DNA from: a virus
Virus record (IMG/VR): IMGVR_UViG_3300033146_002139
Location: 39,707 to 103,706 of that record
Length of the DNA: 64,000 nucleotides
Reading direction: 5' to 3' (one strand)
Shown one piece after another: positions 9,779-18,207 of the stretch; position 1 is the first letter of the stretch, and each line of letters begins with the position of its first letter. The position numbers and the translations under genes are program-made. The notes under the pieces are model-generated. The model was not told where the DNA came from. It ran no database searches and saw only the letters and a list, made by a program, of their open reading frames with translations.

Positions 9779-10184
9779 ATACTATAAATGGATTTTATCC
9801 GAAAATTTCATATACAAACATGGGATTTCTGGTATAAGCAAAACATACAACATAGAAAATTGGGGTACTATATCCGAATCTGAAATCATTATTTATAAGC
9901 CATATAGCTGGGATGGATGTTCTCCAAAAATAAGTATTTTCAATTGGTTTACTTTTGGGATTTGGGATGGCTCATTATCCGACAAAACAAAGAACCAATC
10001 TTTATATGAAGCAAGTTTAGTGCATGATTTTCTTTGTCAGTTTTCAGACAAAGTTCCGTTTGATAGAAAAACCACTGACAAACTATTCTATAAGATGATG
10101 AAAGAAGCTAATTTCTCCATGTCTTATCTTTATTATTGGTCAGTAATACATTATAGAATTATTAAAAATAAAATAGGGATGTAA
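9771..10184 (+). CDS. DUF1353-like phage protein
   Basis: A 137-residue protein. The segments YKPYSWDGCSPK, YEASLVHDFLCQF and RKTTDKLFYKMMKEA follow the pattern of the DUF1353 family, in which a conserved His-Asp follows Ala/Ser-Leu-Val. That family is common in phage late regions between tail and lysis genes. Its biochemical role is not settled. The start overlaps the preceding stop by eight bases and the next gene begins two bases after its stop, so the three genes are translationally coupled. Confidence 0.55.
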   Translation: MAKYYKWILSENFIYKHGISGISKTYNIENWGTISESEIIIYKPYSWDGCSPKISIFNWFTFGIWDGSLSDKTKNQSLYEASLVHDFLCQFSDKVPFDRKTTDKLFYKMMKEANFSMSYLYYWSVIHYRIIKNKIGM

Positions 10185-10185
10185 A

Positions 10186-11106
10186 ATGGAAAAGACTTTT
10201 GCGGTTTTTTTGAGTGCTATATTAGACAATGGGTTTTGGGTGGTAACTGGAGTGCTTTTATTGGTTGTAATATTTACAGCTTTATGGAAGCTAGCTTTTA
10301 ACCCTTTTAAAACTATTGAGTACATAAGAAAGTACTTAAAAAACAAAAAACAAAGTAAAAAAGATGAGCTTCAAGTTACAACTATAAGTCAAACCGAACA
10401 AGCATTTGCTAGCCGGCTAAAAGAAGAAAATGAAAAAGAAGCACTTTCTGTTACAGGTTATACTAAACGTGAAAGAAAAATAAGAGTTGCCGAGTTAAGG
10501 GAAGATATTAATGTTATAGGAAATCTTAATAGATGGAGTAGAAGATTTGAAATGGAATCTACTTTTGATATTTTTACTACTGGAGAACACTCTACTGAAG
10601 ATATTGAAAAAAGAATATGGAATGCTAAAGTTTGGGCAAAAAATAAAGTTGACACATTTTCATTTGGCATGGACAAGATAATGGATGATTTTGAAAAATG
10701 CTATACAGAATACGGAGACAACTACTATCATTATCTTAGCTTTGAATATTGGGAAAAAGTTGTATTAAATGGCGTGGATGAATATAACAAAAAATGTATA
10801 ATGATGGGTATGAATAAAAATTTTTTAAAAAAAATAAGTGATAAACATGAATCTTCAATCCAATATGTTTTAAGTGAAATAAAAAGAACTTTAAAAACAA
10901 GAATTTTCAAGAACGACCCTATTATAATAGTAGAGGTTATATTCAACTCTTTTCAGACAGCATTTGATGAGGCTTTTAAACATTTAGATGAAATTATAAC
11001 TCTTAATGGAGAAGTTTCAAAAATACTAGAAAATTGGAAAATTCCTGCGATTACGTTGTCAGAGGAGTTAGATGCTGAAATCAACAATATAAGTTTTGAT
11101 GATTAA
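10186..11106 (+). CDS. Membrane-anchored protein of unknown function
   Basis: A 306-residue protein with an N-terminal transmembrane helix at about residues 12-38 (VVTGVLLLVVIFTALWKLAF), followed by a long soluble, helical, charged domain. The topology suggests one anchor with a large cytoplasmic or periplasmic domain. No family is recognised. It sits in a run of small membrane-protein genes between the fibre genes and the capsid genes, where lysis functions would be expected, but it does not show a lysin motif. Confidence 0.5.
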   Translation: MEKTFAVFLSAILDNGFWVVTGVLLLVVIFTALWKLAFNPFKTIEYIRKYLKNKKQSKKDELQVTTISQTEQAFASRLKEENEKEALSVTGYTKRERKIRVAELREDINVIGNLNRWSRRFEMESTFDIFTTGEHSTEDIEKRIWNAKVWAKNKVDTFSFGMDKIMDDFEKCYTEYGDNYYHYLSFEYWEKVVLNGVDEYNKKCIMMGMNKNFLKKISDKHESSIQYVLSEIKRTLKTRIFKNDPIIIVEVIFNSFQTAFDEAFKHLDEIITLNGEVSKILENWKIPAITLSEELDAEINNISFDD

Positions 11107-11116
11107 AGGAAGTCAA

Positions 11117-11563
11117 ATGTATATAATAGTAATAATGATGATATATTTTATAGCACAAGGGATAATAGAAGGCCAACATTGGTCTAAGCCTAAAGTATAT
11201 TCAGCATTTAATATTGATTATCACAGTTGGAGATTACTTGAAGTTTTTACTATATGGATAGGATTTTTTATTGCATATTTATTTATTCTTGATATTAATA
11301 GTATATCTATAGATATACTACCTCCTTTTATCGGATTTGTAGGATATGGACTGTTAGGCAATTATGTTTACGAAAAATTTTTAAAAAAAGTATCTAAAGG
11401 GAGTTTTTTTAACTTAAGTACATCAAGAGATTATTTTTTAATTTTTAATTATAAATTCTTTTTTAATAAAAACCGATTTATTAAATTATTTCATAAATAT
11501 ATCTATGAATTAAGCCTGATTTTATCTATAATATTTATTATTATAGGAGAACTTTATGTATAA
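11117..11563 (+). CDS. Multi-pass membrane protein
   Basis: A protein of about 148 residues starting at the ATG preceded by AAAGGAAGTCAA. An earlier in-frame ATG at 11096 overlaps the previous gene and has no good ribosome binding site. Hydrophobic segments lie near the N-terminus, around residues 40-60, around 75-90, and at the C-terminus (LSLILSIIFIIIGEL). The function is unknown. It lies among other membrane proteins that could form a lysis or superinfection module. Confidence 0.5.
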   Translation: MYIIVIMMIYFIAQGIIEGQHWSKPKVYSAFNIDYHSWRLLEVFTIWIGFFIAYLFILDINSISIDILPPFIGFVGYGLLGNYVYEKFLKKVSKGSFFNLSTSRDYFLIFNYKFFFNKNRFIKLFHKYIYELSLILSIIFIIIGELYV

Positions 11564-11924
11564 CTGCGACGGATATAAAGAGCTAATATTAGAAAAAGAA
11601 AATTTATTAAAACTTAAAAAACAAATACTTGAAAAACTTATAGATTTGGCTGCTGTAAATAAAGCTAAAGCAATAGAAATAAAAGAATTACAAGATAATA
11701 TATATAATATACAAAAAGCTATAAAGACAAATAAAGATATAGTAAACAAATTAGACAGAAATATTGAAATACTTCTTAAAAAATATTTTTCATTAAAAGT
11801 TGCCATAGTTATTTTGGTCTTTTTTTTTAGTTTTGTAATGTTTACAGATAATACAACAATAACAAACCATAGTGAGATGAAAACGAATACTAAGTTAATT
11901 AAAGGACTTAAAAAGGAACCGTAA
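11556..11924 (+). CDS. Coiled-coil membrane protein
   Basis: A 122-residue protein. Residues 8-80 form a continuous Lys/Glu/Leu/Ile-rich coiled coil. A transmembrane helix follows at about 84-101 (VAIVILVFFFSFVMF) and a short polar tail ends the protein. The coiled coil plus single helix resembles small accessory lysis proteins, although the order is the reverse of classical i-spanins. The start overlaps the preceding gene by eight bases. Confidence 0.45.
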   Translation: MYNCDGYKELILEKENLLKLKKQILEKLIDLAAVNKAKAIEIKELQDNIYNIQKAIKTNKDIVNKLDRNIEILLKKYFSLKVAIVILVFFFSFVMFTDNTTITNHSEMKTNTKLIKGLKKEP

Positions 11925-12056
11925 ATGAGTGATAAGTTATTAAAAGCATTTAACAGAGTAGTAAAAGAGTATGTAAAACAAAGAATATCCATATATGAAT
12001 TAGATATGAAATTATATGCGATACGTTATTATGAAAAGATAGAAAGAAAACAATGA
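11925..12056 (+). CDS. Small basic protein
   Basis: A 43-residue ORF (begins MSDKLLKAFNRVVKEYVKQR) with an AAAAGGAACC ribosome binding site. Its stop overlaps the start of the next gene (ATGA), so it fills the gap between two coupled genes exactly. It is helical and basic, with no recognised family. Confidence 0.5.
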   Translation: MSDKLLKAFNRVVKEYVKQRISIYELDMKLYAIRYYEKIERKQ

Positions 12057-12259
12057 AATCGAATAACAATATACATAAATTTTTTAGTATAAAATTAATG
12101 TTAACTATTTTCTATACTGTACTATTCACATTTTTACTTAAAGAGAAAATGATAACAGAAACTCCATATGTGAATTTAATAACTATTATAATAACCGTAT
12201 ATTTTACCGCAAATGTAGGAACAAAAGCTGTATCAAAATATACAAGAGGTAGTAAATGA
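12053..12259 (+). CDS. Holin-like small membrane protein
   Basis: A 68-residue protein with two predicted transmembrane helices at about residues 11-28 and 40-57 and a basic C-terminus (AVSKYTRGSK). Length, two-helix topology and a charged tail fit a class II type holin, which would control lysis timing in the inner membrane. There is no family-level match to rely on. It overlaps both neighbours by four bases. Confidence 0.45.
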   Translation: MKSNNNIHKFFSIKLMLTIFYTVLFTFLLKEKMITETPYVNLITIIITVYFTANVGTKAVSKYTRGSK

Positions 12260-12855
12260 AAGTATCTAAATTTATTATATATATTATTATTATTATAAGC
12301 ATTTATATTCTTGGCTTCATATCCAACAAACAGGAAACTAAAATAGTTACAATACCTGATAGCTTAAAAATAACAAGCATGAAATTTCAGTTAGATAGCA
12401 TAAAGAAAAGTATAGTAGCTAAGGTAGATACATCTGAAAAAATAAAACCTAAAATAATAATTAAATGGTATCCTAAATATATAAAAGGCGATACAATAAA
12501 AATCTTTCAAAAGGACACCGTATATAAAGCATTGTTTGAAATAAGCGATAAATATATAAAAATATGGGGACACACAGAATATCATACTTCCGCTAATAAC
12601 ACTTTTGACATACATTATATAATACATCCTAGAGATTTAAGAGCTGAAACATTTTGGACTAATGGTCAAATATTCACCGAAGTATACGAAGGAGATATTA
12701 AGTTAAAAATTAAAAATAAAATTGATTACAAAGAATATAATCTTTACGTCAAAAGCTTAAAACCTAAATGGTACGAAGCTCCAATGTTTGTTATTCCTGT
12801 AACTTTTACAGTGACACTGCTAGGAGTTTGGGGTCTTAACAATGCAATTGACTAA
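12256..12855 (+). CDS. Membrane protein with N- and C-terminal helices
   Basis: A 199-residue protein with an N-terminal helix at residues 7-24 (IIYIIIIISIYILGF), an extracytoplasmic-looking beta-rich middle domain, and a second helix near the C-terminus (APMFVIPVTFTVTLLGVWGL). It follows the holin-like gene and could contribute to host envelope disruption, but no spanin motif or lysin domain is seen. Confidence 0.45.
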   Translation: MKVSKFIIYIIIIISIYILGFISNKQETKIVTIPDSLKITSMKFQLDSIKKSIVAKVDTSEKIKPKIIIKWYPKYIKGDTIKIFQKDTVYKALFEISDKYIKIWGHTEYHTSANNTFDIHYIIHPRDLRAETFWTNGQIFTEVYEGDIKLKIKNKIDYKEYNLYVKSLKPKWYEAPMFVIPVTFTVTLLGVWGLNNAID

Positions 12856-12882
12856 ATAAAATTTGTTTAAGAGTGGAGGATT

Positions 12883-13659
12883 ATGAAGTACATAACAAAA
12901 AAGATTAAAATGGATAAAGTTGAAATTGTATGCCTTGGAGATTGGCATTTAGGAGATTCAAATTTTGACGAAAGAAAAGCAAAGCAGTATATAGATTATG
13001 TAAATAACAACGACAATGTTTTTGTCATCTGTATGGGAGATTTAGTTAACACAGCATTAAAAGGTAGTGTTAGTGATGTATACGGAAATAGGATGACACC
13101 GAAAGAAGAAATAGACAAGATATGTTCTCAAGAGTATCTTGGAAGTATAGATAAAAGAAAGTTCATAGCCTTTACAGATGGTAATCACGAAGGAAGGCTT
13201 AAAAAAGAAACGTCAATAAGCTCAAGTGATATTATTGTAGATAGGTTAGGAATTAGAGATATTTATGCTCCAACAATCGGAGTTGTAAATGTGCAACTAA
13301 ATCATAATAGTTACTACATATCGTTATCTCACGGAACAGGAGGAGGAAGCACTCTTGGAGGGAAAGCAAACAGACTTGACAAGCTTTCTTCTATAATAGC
13401 CGGATGTGATATTATAATGATGGGGCACACTCATCAAGGAATGCATATCCTTAAGTCACAATTTGTAGTAGATAAAAAACATGAAAAAGTAGTAGAACAA
13501 AAAACCCATCTCATCAACACAGGCAGTTTGCTGAAATACGAAGGAGGCTATGCCGAAAGAATGAATCTTATGCCGGTAACATTAGGGTTGGCAATTATAG
13601 GGCTAACAGCAGGAGGAAAGAGAATTCCTAAAAAAATAACAGCTAGATGGCATATTTAA
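12883..13659 (+). CDS. Calcineurin-like metallophosphoesterase
   Basis: A 258-residue protein with the ordered metal-site motifs of this superfamily: GDWH (Asp20, His22), MGD (Asp53), GNHE (Asn101, His102), SHG (His150) and GHTH (His182, His184). These bind two metal ions and hydrolyse phosphomono- or diesters. Phage members act on nucleic acids or nucleotides; the substrate here is not evident. The start follows GAGTGGAGGATT. It precedes a nuclease-like gene and the head genes. Confidence 0.85.
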   Translation: MKYITKKIKMDKVEIVCLGDWHLGDSNFDERKAKQYIDYVNNNDNVFVICMGDLVNTALKGSVSDVYGNRMTPKEEIDKICSQEYLGSIDKRKFIAFTDGNHEGRLKKETSISSSDIIVDRLGIRDIYAPTIGVVNVQLNHNSYYISLSHGTGGGSTLGGKANRLDKLSSIIAGCDIIMMGHTHQGMHILKSQFVVDKKHEKVVEQKTHLINTGSLLKYEGGYAERMNLMPVTLGLAIIGLTAGGKRIPKKITARWHI

Positions 13660-13675
13660 CTATAAAGGAGAAGAG

Positions 13676-14278
13676 ATGCTTGAGTTTGATTCTAATGAAG
13701 AAATATATTTTTCGTGGTACCTAGATGAATTGCTAAAAAGTGGATTTATAAGAAAATGGAAACTACATCCAATAACATTTGAATTGTCAGATAAAAAAAC
13801 ATATGCATGGAATGAACAGCTAAAAACAAAAGTAAAAATAAAAGAACAGACATTGTTTCAGCCGCATAACTACACACCTGACTTCTTGATAGAGTGGACA
13901 GAAAAAGCCAGAAGCTTATTTTTCAATTCTACAGAAGATAGGGCTAATTTAAAAAACGTTCCATTTATTTCACAAAAATTAGCAAACGAACATGGAGACG
14001 AAGTTGAAACCACTATAATAGATATAAAACCAACTTTCGACCAAAATAATATGACAAGATTATTTTCTATAAATCAAAAATGGGTATATGATAAATTAGG
14101 GGTTTATGTTCAAAAGATAATACCACTGAGCAGTAAAAAACCAAAAGTAAAAGGGTTGTTTGAAAAAACTTTTGTTCCAACAAAATACCTTCTTACAGAT
14201 AAAAGTAAAAAAGCAAGAAAGATAAATTTCAAAATAAAACAATTAAAACAATTTCTAATGGAGGCTTATAATGTCTAG
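13676..14278 (+). CDS. PD-(D/E)XK nuclease-like phage protein
   Basis: A 200-residue protein. The N-terminal SNEEIYFSWYLDEL, followed by YTPDFLIEW (Asp in PD) and IIDIKPTF (D-x-K), has the pattern of PD-(D/E)XK nucleases of the type that open with a glutamate helix. The C-terminal 40 residues are Lys-rich. Possible roles are DNA resolution or processing before packaging. Its placement directly upstream of head genes is consistent with a packaging-linked nuclease. Confidence 0.6.
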   Translation: MLEFDSNEEIYFSWYLDELLKSGFIRKWKLHPITFELSDKKTYAWNEQLKTKVKIKEQTLFQPHNYTPDFLIEWTEKARSLFFNSTEDRANLKNVPFISQKLANEHGDEVETTIIDIKPTFDQNNMTRLFSINQKWVYDKLGVYVQKIIPLSSKKPKVKGLFEKTFVPTKYLLTDKSKKARKINFKIKQLKQFLMEAYNV

Positions 14279-14996
14279 TGTGTTTAAAACAGATATTAAA
14301 AAAACTATAGCTGATAGCTTATTGGCTCAAAAAATCAGCCCAGAACAATCATCTCAACTCAATGCACTAATAGAGAGTATGTCGTTGTTAAACTACAAAG
14401 AGATAAATTACACCGATTTTGACAAAGAAAATTCAAATGGTATAATCTTCTCGGATAACGACAGAGTGGCAGGATACGCAATAGCAGCTCCTGTAAAATA
14501 CGGAAACACGGTAGAAGAGTCTATCTTTACTGCAGACCCAATTAACACTCTAACAACAACACGAACAGAAATTTCAAATGTTGTAATAAAATCGCAAGAT
14601 GGATTAACTATGTATACAGAAACTACCGATTATACATTTGACTCAACCACTGGAGTTATTACTAGAATAACTGCTGCTCTTGGAGGTAATATTACAGACG
14701 CAGAAGCTGTTTCAATATCTTACTTTTCAAGTGAAAATGTAACACCTGGAACTGCAACACTCCAAACAAAAGTCATTAATATTGGAGCTTCAATGATAAA
14801 AGCTATCAAGTTAAATGCGGTAGATGAAAATGTAGAACTTCAACTTAGTAAAGATGGAATAAGTTATTTCAACGTTCCTTCTTACAATATTTTTGAAGAA
14901 ATTCTAGAAACTGAAGAATTATATATTCGAGTCATTGTGCCTGCGGGAAACAGTATTAGAAATATAATAGTATCTTACGAAAAAATAATTAAATAA
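14271..14996 (+). CDS. Putative head-associated structural protein
   Basis: A 241-residue protein with a helical first 45 residues followed by a beta-rich domain (VVIKSQDGLTMYTETTDYTF) like the modules on virion surface proteins. It overlaps the preceding stop by eight bases and lies directly before the promoter of the decoration and capsid genes. A scaffold seems unlikely given the beta content. A head fibre or minor head protein is possible. Confidence 0.4.
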   Translation: MSSVFKTDIKKTIADSLLAQKISPEQSSQLNALIESMSLLNYKEINYTDFDKENSNGIIFSDNDRVAGYAIAAPVKYGNTVEESIFTADPINTLTTTRTEISNVVIKSQDGLTMYTETTDYTFDSTTGVITRITAALGGNITDAEAVSISYFSSENVTPGTATLQTKVINIGASMIKAIKLNAVDENVELQLSKDGISYFNVPSYNIFEEILETEELYIRVIVPAGNSIRNIIVSYEKIIK

Positions 14997-15000
14997 ATAC

Positions 15001-15029
15001 TTGATTTTTTAACAAATATTTCTTATTTT
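15001..15029 (+). promoter_or_regulatory. Promoter of capsid genes
   Basis: TTGATT at 15001-15006, 17 bases, then TATTTT at 15024-15029. It lies 75 bases upstream of the decoration protein gene. A hairpin with a four-base loop (GTCTGAA 15038-15044, TTCAGAC 15049-15055) follows and would sit at the 5' end of the transcript, where it could stabilise the mRNA. Confidence 0.55.
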
Positions 15030-15103
15030 TAACATATGTCTGAAATAGTTCAGACCTTACCCCTTAAATAAGAAGAAAAAAAAGATTATAAAGGAGATTA
15101 CAA

Positions 15104-15511
15104 ATGGCCGAATATAATGCAAAACTAGGAAGTCAAACAACTTCTCATGTTGAGATTTTACAGAGCTTAGGAAACTTTCCATATTTACAGCAAAACTTTG
15201 AAGGACCCGAAACTGCTGGTGTAGCAGATGTTCTTGTTCTAGCAATTGGAGATGCTTTAAAAATGGTTGCAGGAAAAATAGAAAGATATCAAGATGGTGA
15301 TACTGAAGACATCTTTGCTGTTGCTGCTGAGTCTTATGATTCTACAGTGTTAAACACTACTGGAGCACCTGCTGGACACATTGATACATATGCTTTTGGT
15401 TGTCTAAAAAAAGATTCAATTTTTAAGTTAGACGGACCTGGAACTGGTAGAGAGCTTCTGTCAAGTACTGATTTAATCAAAGCAAAGAAAATGGGACTTT
15501 ATCTTTTATAA
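15104..15511 (+). CDS. Head decoration protein (lambda gpD-like)
   Basis: A 135-residue protein. The pattern of an N-terminal extended arm, then VADVLVLAIGDALKM, EDIFAVAAES and a Gly-rich end resembles the HDPD/gpD family that forms trimers on the capsid surface and stabilises the expanded shell. It lies directly upstream of the capsid gene, as in lambda. It has a strong AAAGGAGATTACAA ribosome binding site and its own upstream promoter, fitting high expression. Confidence 0.75.
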   Translation: MAEYNAKLGSQTTSHVEILQSLGNFPYLQQNFEGPETAGVADVLVLAIGDALKMVAGKIERYQDGDTEDIFAVAAESYDSTVLNTTGAPAGHIDTYAFGCLKKDSIFKLDGPGTGRELLSSTDLIKAKKMGLYLL

Positions 15512-15577
15512 GATATAGTTTTATATAAAATTTAATACATATTTTATTATGTAGATTAATATTAAGGAGAATACAAA

Positions 15578-16588
15578 ATGGCTTTACAAATTGACTTAGA
15601 TAGATATTTTACTGCAGAGGCAATTGGGCAAGTTCTATATGACGCAGAGCCTGTTAGAACTCCAATATGGAGCAGAGTGTTTAGTAAGACTAAACAACAT
15701 CCACTTCCTCACATAAGTAAAAAAACTTTTGTTGAAACTACTGGTAATATTCCGGTAATAAAAAGAGGTTCGAGCTCTATTGGTGTTTATGACGGTGAAG
15801 ATACTGTTGATTTATTTGACCCACAACCTTTAGCAGTTAATACTATTATAAAAGCAAGTGACTTTTTAAACCTTCAAATGGTTGGTGATGAATCAACTCT
15901 TCAAGATTGGGTAGCTGATAAGCTTTCAATGTTAAGAGACAGAATCTTTACTACTATTGAAGCTTTATGTATCCAAGCTTTTGTTGATGGTGAGATTAAC
16001 TATGCTATCAAGATTTACGAAGGAGACCTTGGTGATTACAAAGTTAACTTTGGTAATTTAATTCCAGTTCCTGTAGCATTTACAGGTGTTTGGGGTGGTG
16101 CTACGATTGAAAACATTTTCAAGGACATTTTAGTCTTGAAAAATGCAATCAAGAAGCATACTAGATATGGTTCTACTATTGGTATCTTAGCAGGTGAAAC
16201 AGCTTTCTATACTTTAGTAGGAAAAGCTGAAGGAATGATGACTTCGACTACAGTTAATATGAGAATTGAAGAAGACACTGTTCTTATCAATGGTACTAAA
16301 ATAGAGTATATGGGCGATGCTGGATATACTGATTTAAAAACTGGTGCTTGGGTTGATGCTATTGGAACTAATGATATAGTTCTTTTTGCAGAAGACGCTC
16401 CGTTCCAATTAAACTATCTAGCAATTGATGACTTTGATGCTATTACAGGTGGTCCTCAAGTTGTTGCTAGAAGCTTCTTCCCTAAGTCAATCAGGCAAGA
16501 TGACCCTAGTGGATACAAGATTCTAGTACAATCGAAACCATTTCCTATGAGTGTTCCTTTGGCTACCCTGAAGGTAACTGTAATTTAG
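15578..16588 (+). CDS. Major capsid protein (lambda gpE-like)
   Basis: A 336-residue protein with features of the phage major capsid protein E family: N-terminal DRYFTAEAIGQVLYDAEPVR, then TPIWSRVF, a Gly/Val-rich core and the conserved end region with SKPFPMSVPLATLKVTVI. Hundreds of copies would form the HK97-fold shell, paired with the gpD-like protein upstream. Ribosome binding site AAGGAGAATACAA. It is followed by a promoter and a homing endonuclease rather than directly by the next neck gene. Confidence 0.85.
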   Translation: MALQIDLDRYFTAEAIGQVLYDAEPVRTPIWSRVFSKTKQHPLPHISKKTFVETTGNIPVIKRGSSSIGVYDGEDTVDLFDPQPLAVNTIIKASDFLNLQMVGDESTLQDWVADKLSMLRDRIFTTIEALCIQAFVDGEINYAIKIYEGDLGDYKVNFGNLIPVPVAFTGVWGGATIENIFKDILVLKNAIKKHTRYGSTIGILAGETAFYTLVGKAEGMMTSTTVNMRIEEDTVLINGTKIEYMGDAGYTDLKTGAWVDAIGTNDIVLFAEDAPFQLNYLAIDDFDAITGGPQVVARSFFPKSIRQDDPSGYKILVQSKPFPMSVPLATLKVTVI

Positions 16589-16608
16589 AGGTACCTTGAT
16601 AATAATGG

Positions 16609-16637
16609 TTGACATTTATTAAACAAATCCCTATATT
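16609..16637 (+). promoter_or_regulatory. Promoter of the homing endonuclease gene
   Basis: TTGACA at 16609-16614, 17 bases, TATATT at 16632-16637. The -10 element is part of the left arm of an inverted repeat (16632-16675). Transcripts starting here would begin after that arm. Confidence 0.65.
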
Positions 16638-16675
16638 GTTGTTAGTGTGAAATTACTCGCATTGACAACAATATA
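16632..16675 (+). promoter_or_regulatory. Inverted repeat abutting the ribosome binding site
   Basis: TATATTGTTGT at 16632-16642 is a perfect 11-base inverted repeat of ACAACAATATA at 16665-16675, and pairing can extend inward with G-U pairs. The right arm touches the AAGGAG of the endonuclease gene (16675-16680). In read-through RNA from the capsid promoter the stem can form. In RNA from the promoter at 16609 the left arm is missing. Confidence 0.65.
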
Positions 16676-16687
16676 AGGAGATTTAAA

Positions 16688-17794
16688 ATGACAGAACAAT
16701 GGAAAAGTATTAAAGGATTCGAGAACTACGAAATAAGCAACGCAGGTAATGCAAGAAAAAAAGAAGAAACACTAATAAGAAGTGATGGAAAGCCATACAC
16801 ATTCGAGTTAAAGGTTTTAAAGCAAGAATTACTAGGAAATGGACTCTTGCGAATTGTTCTTAAAAATAGCCATAAAGTTAAAAAGCGAATTAAAGTACAT
16901 ATTTTAGTTGCTGAATACTTTGTTGATAAGAATGACAACGATAATATCATAAGTCATGTTGACGGAAACTTACAAAATAATAATGCATCAAACTTAAAGT
17001 GGAGCCATAGAAGTGTTAGGCAGAAAAAAATACTTAAACCTTTAAGCGATAAAAAAGATGATGCTAAAAACGGTATTTTTTGGAAAGCTGTAAAAAACTT
17101 TGAGGGGTTTTACGAAGTTAGTAATATGGGTACAATTAGAAGCCTAGATAGAGTTGTTAATGATTTAAGATGGGGGTCTAGTTTTGTAAAGGGACAAATT
17201 CTTAATCCAGAAAAAACAGCATCGTTAAGTGTTAGATTGTCAAATAACAGTATATCTAAAAAAAGATTTAAAGTACAAGATTTAGTTTGCAATGCTTTTA
17301 TCAGAGACATCGAATTTAATGAGTATATATTATTTAAAAACAACAATAGACACGACTGTTCAGTTTTCAATATAGAAATAGAAAAGATAAAAGAAACAAG
17401 AGTAACGAAACATCTTGAACAAGAAAAAATGCTTGAAGGGGAAATATGGAAAACAGTACCTTTTGCACTTAAATATCAAATATCATCGAAAGGAAGAGTT
17501 AGAAGTTCTTTTGGAAGACTAATGTCTTTATCTAACTCTCAGGATTATACAAGTGTATCTGTAATAACAGACGAGAAAAAACACAAAACAATTCGTGTTC
17601 ACAGATTAGTAGCAACCACATTTATAGCTAACCCTGAAAATAAGCTTGTAGTTAACCATAAGAATGGGGATAAAAGCGACAATAGAGTAGAAAATTTAGA
17701 ATGGCTAACACAATCAGAAAATGTATTACATGCTCATAATAATAACCTGTATGGCAGAAATAAAAACAATAAAAAAGAAAATAAAGAAAAATAA
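16688..17794 (+). CDS. Free-standing HNH homing endonuclease with three NUMOD4-HNH units
   Basis: A 368-residue protein built of three tandem units of about 115 residues, each with a NUMOD4 start (EQWKSIKGFENYEISNAGNA; FWKAVKNFEGFYEVSNMGTI; IWKTVPFALKYQISSKGRV) and an HNH half. Unit 3 has the intact HNH pattern VNHKNGDKSDNRVENLEWLT. Unit 1 keeps ISHVDGNLQNNNASNLKW in weaker form, and in unit 2 the histidines are replaced (ILFKNNNRHDCSVFNI). So probably one active site remains plus extra DNA-binding modules. It sits between the capsid and neck genes, a typical site for a homing endonuclease that spreads into related phages. It starts after AAGGAGATTTAAA. Confidence 0.85.
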   Translation: MTEQWKSIKGFENYEISNAGNARKKEETLIRSDGKPYTFELKVLKQELLGNGLLRIVLKNSHKVKKRIKVHILVAEYFVDKNDNDNIISHVDGNLQNNNASNLKWSHRSVRQKKILKPLSDKKDDAKNGIFWKAVKNFEGFYEVSNMGTIRSLDRVVNDLRWGSSFVKGQILNPEKTASLSVRLSNNSISKKRFKVQDLVCNAFIRDIEFNEYILFKNNNRHDCSVFNIEIEKIKETRVTKHLEQEKMLEGEIWKTVPFALKYQISSKGRVRSSFGRLMSLSNSQDYTSVSVITDEKKHKTIRVHRLVATTFIANPENKLVVNHKNGDKSDNRVENLEWLTQSENVLHAHNNNLYGRNKNNKKENKEK

Positions 17795-17796
17795 AA

Positions 17797-18198
17797 ATGG
17801 CATTATTACTAACAGCAGAAACACTTAGAGAAGAACTAGGTTCTCACAACTATAGAATGCTTACTCAGAACGACGATGAGAATGCGGAAAAAGCACTAAG
17901 AAAGGCAAAGATATTTGTTGCTTCTGTATTCAAAAGAGCCAACAAAGAATCTGACTACGACGAACTTGATGACAGCACTTCAGAAGCAGTAGTATTTAGG
18001 GCATTATTTGAACTTTATGTTAAGGTTAAGCAATATGACTACGCAACAAAAGCAAGAAATGAGAGCCAGGCTATTCTCATAAACATATTAGGAGCTGTGG
18101 CAGATATCTATACAGACGATAATATGGTAGGAAACAGTAGAAGTAAAACAACAATTTCCTCTATAAAGGGAAAATCTAAGTGGAACGGATACTCTTAA
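17797..18198 (+). CDS. Head-tail connector / neck protein (DUF1320 or gp6-like)
   Basis: A 133-residue helical protein. The beginning LLTAETLREELG and the helical core with ALFELYVKVKQYDYATKARNE resemble adaptor proteins of the DUF1320/gp6 kind that attach below the portal. It is the first gene of the neck cluster once the endonuclease insertion is ignored, which matches the usual order capsid - adaptor - stopper - terminator - tail tube. Confidence 0.55.
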   Translation: MALLLTAETLREELGSHNYRMLTQNDDENAEKALRKAKIFVASVFKRANKESDYDELDDSTSEAVVFRALFELYVKVKQYDYATKARNESQAILINILGAVADIYTDDNMVGNSRSKTTISSIKGKSKWNGYS

Positions 18199-18207
18199 GG
18201 ACATAAT

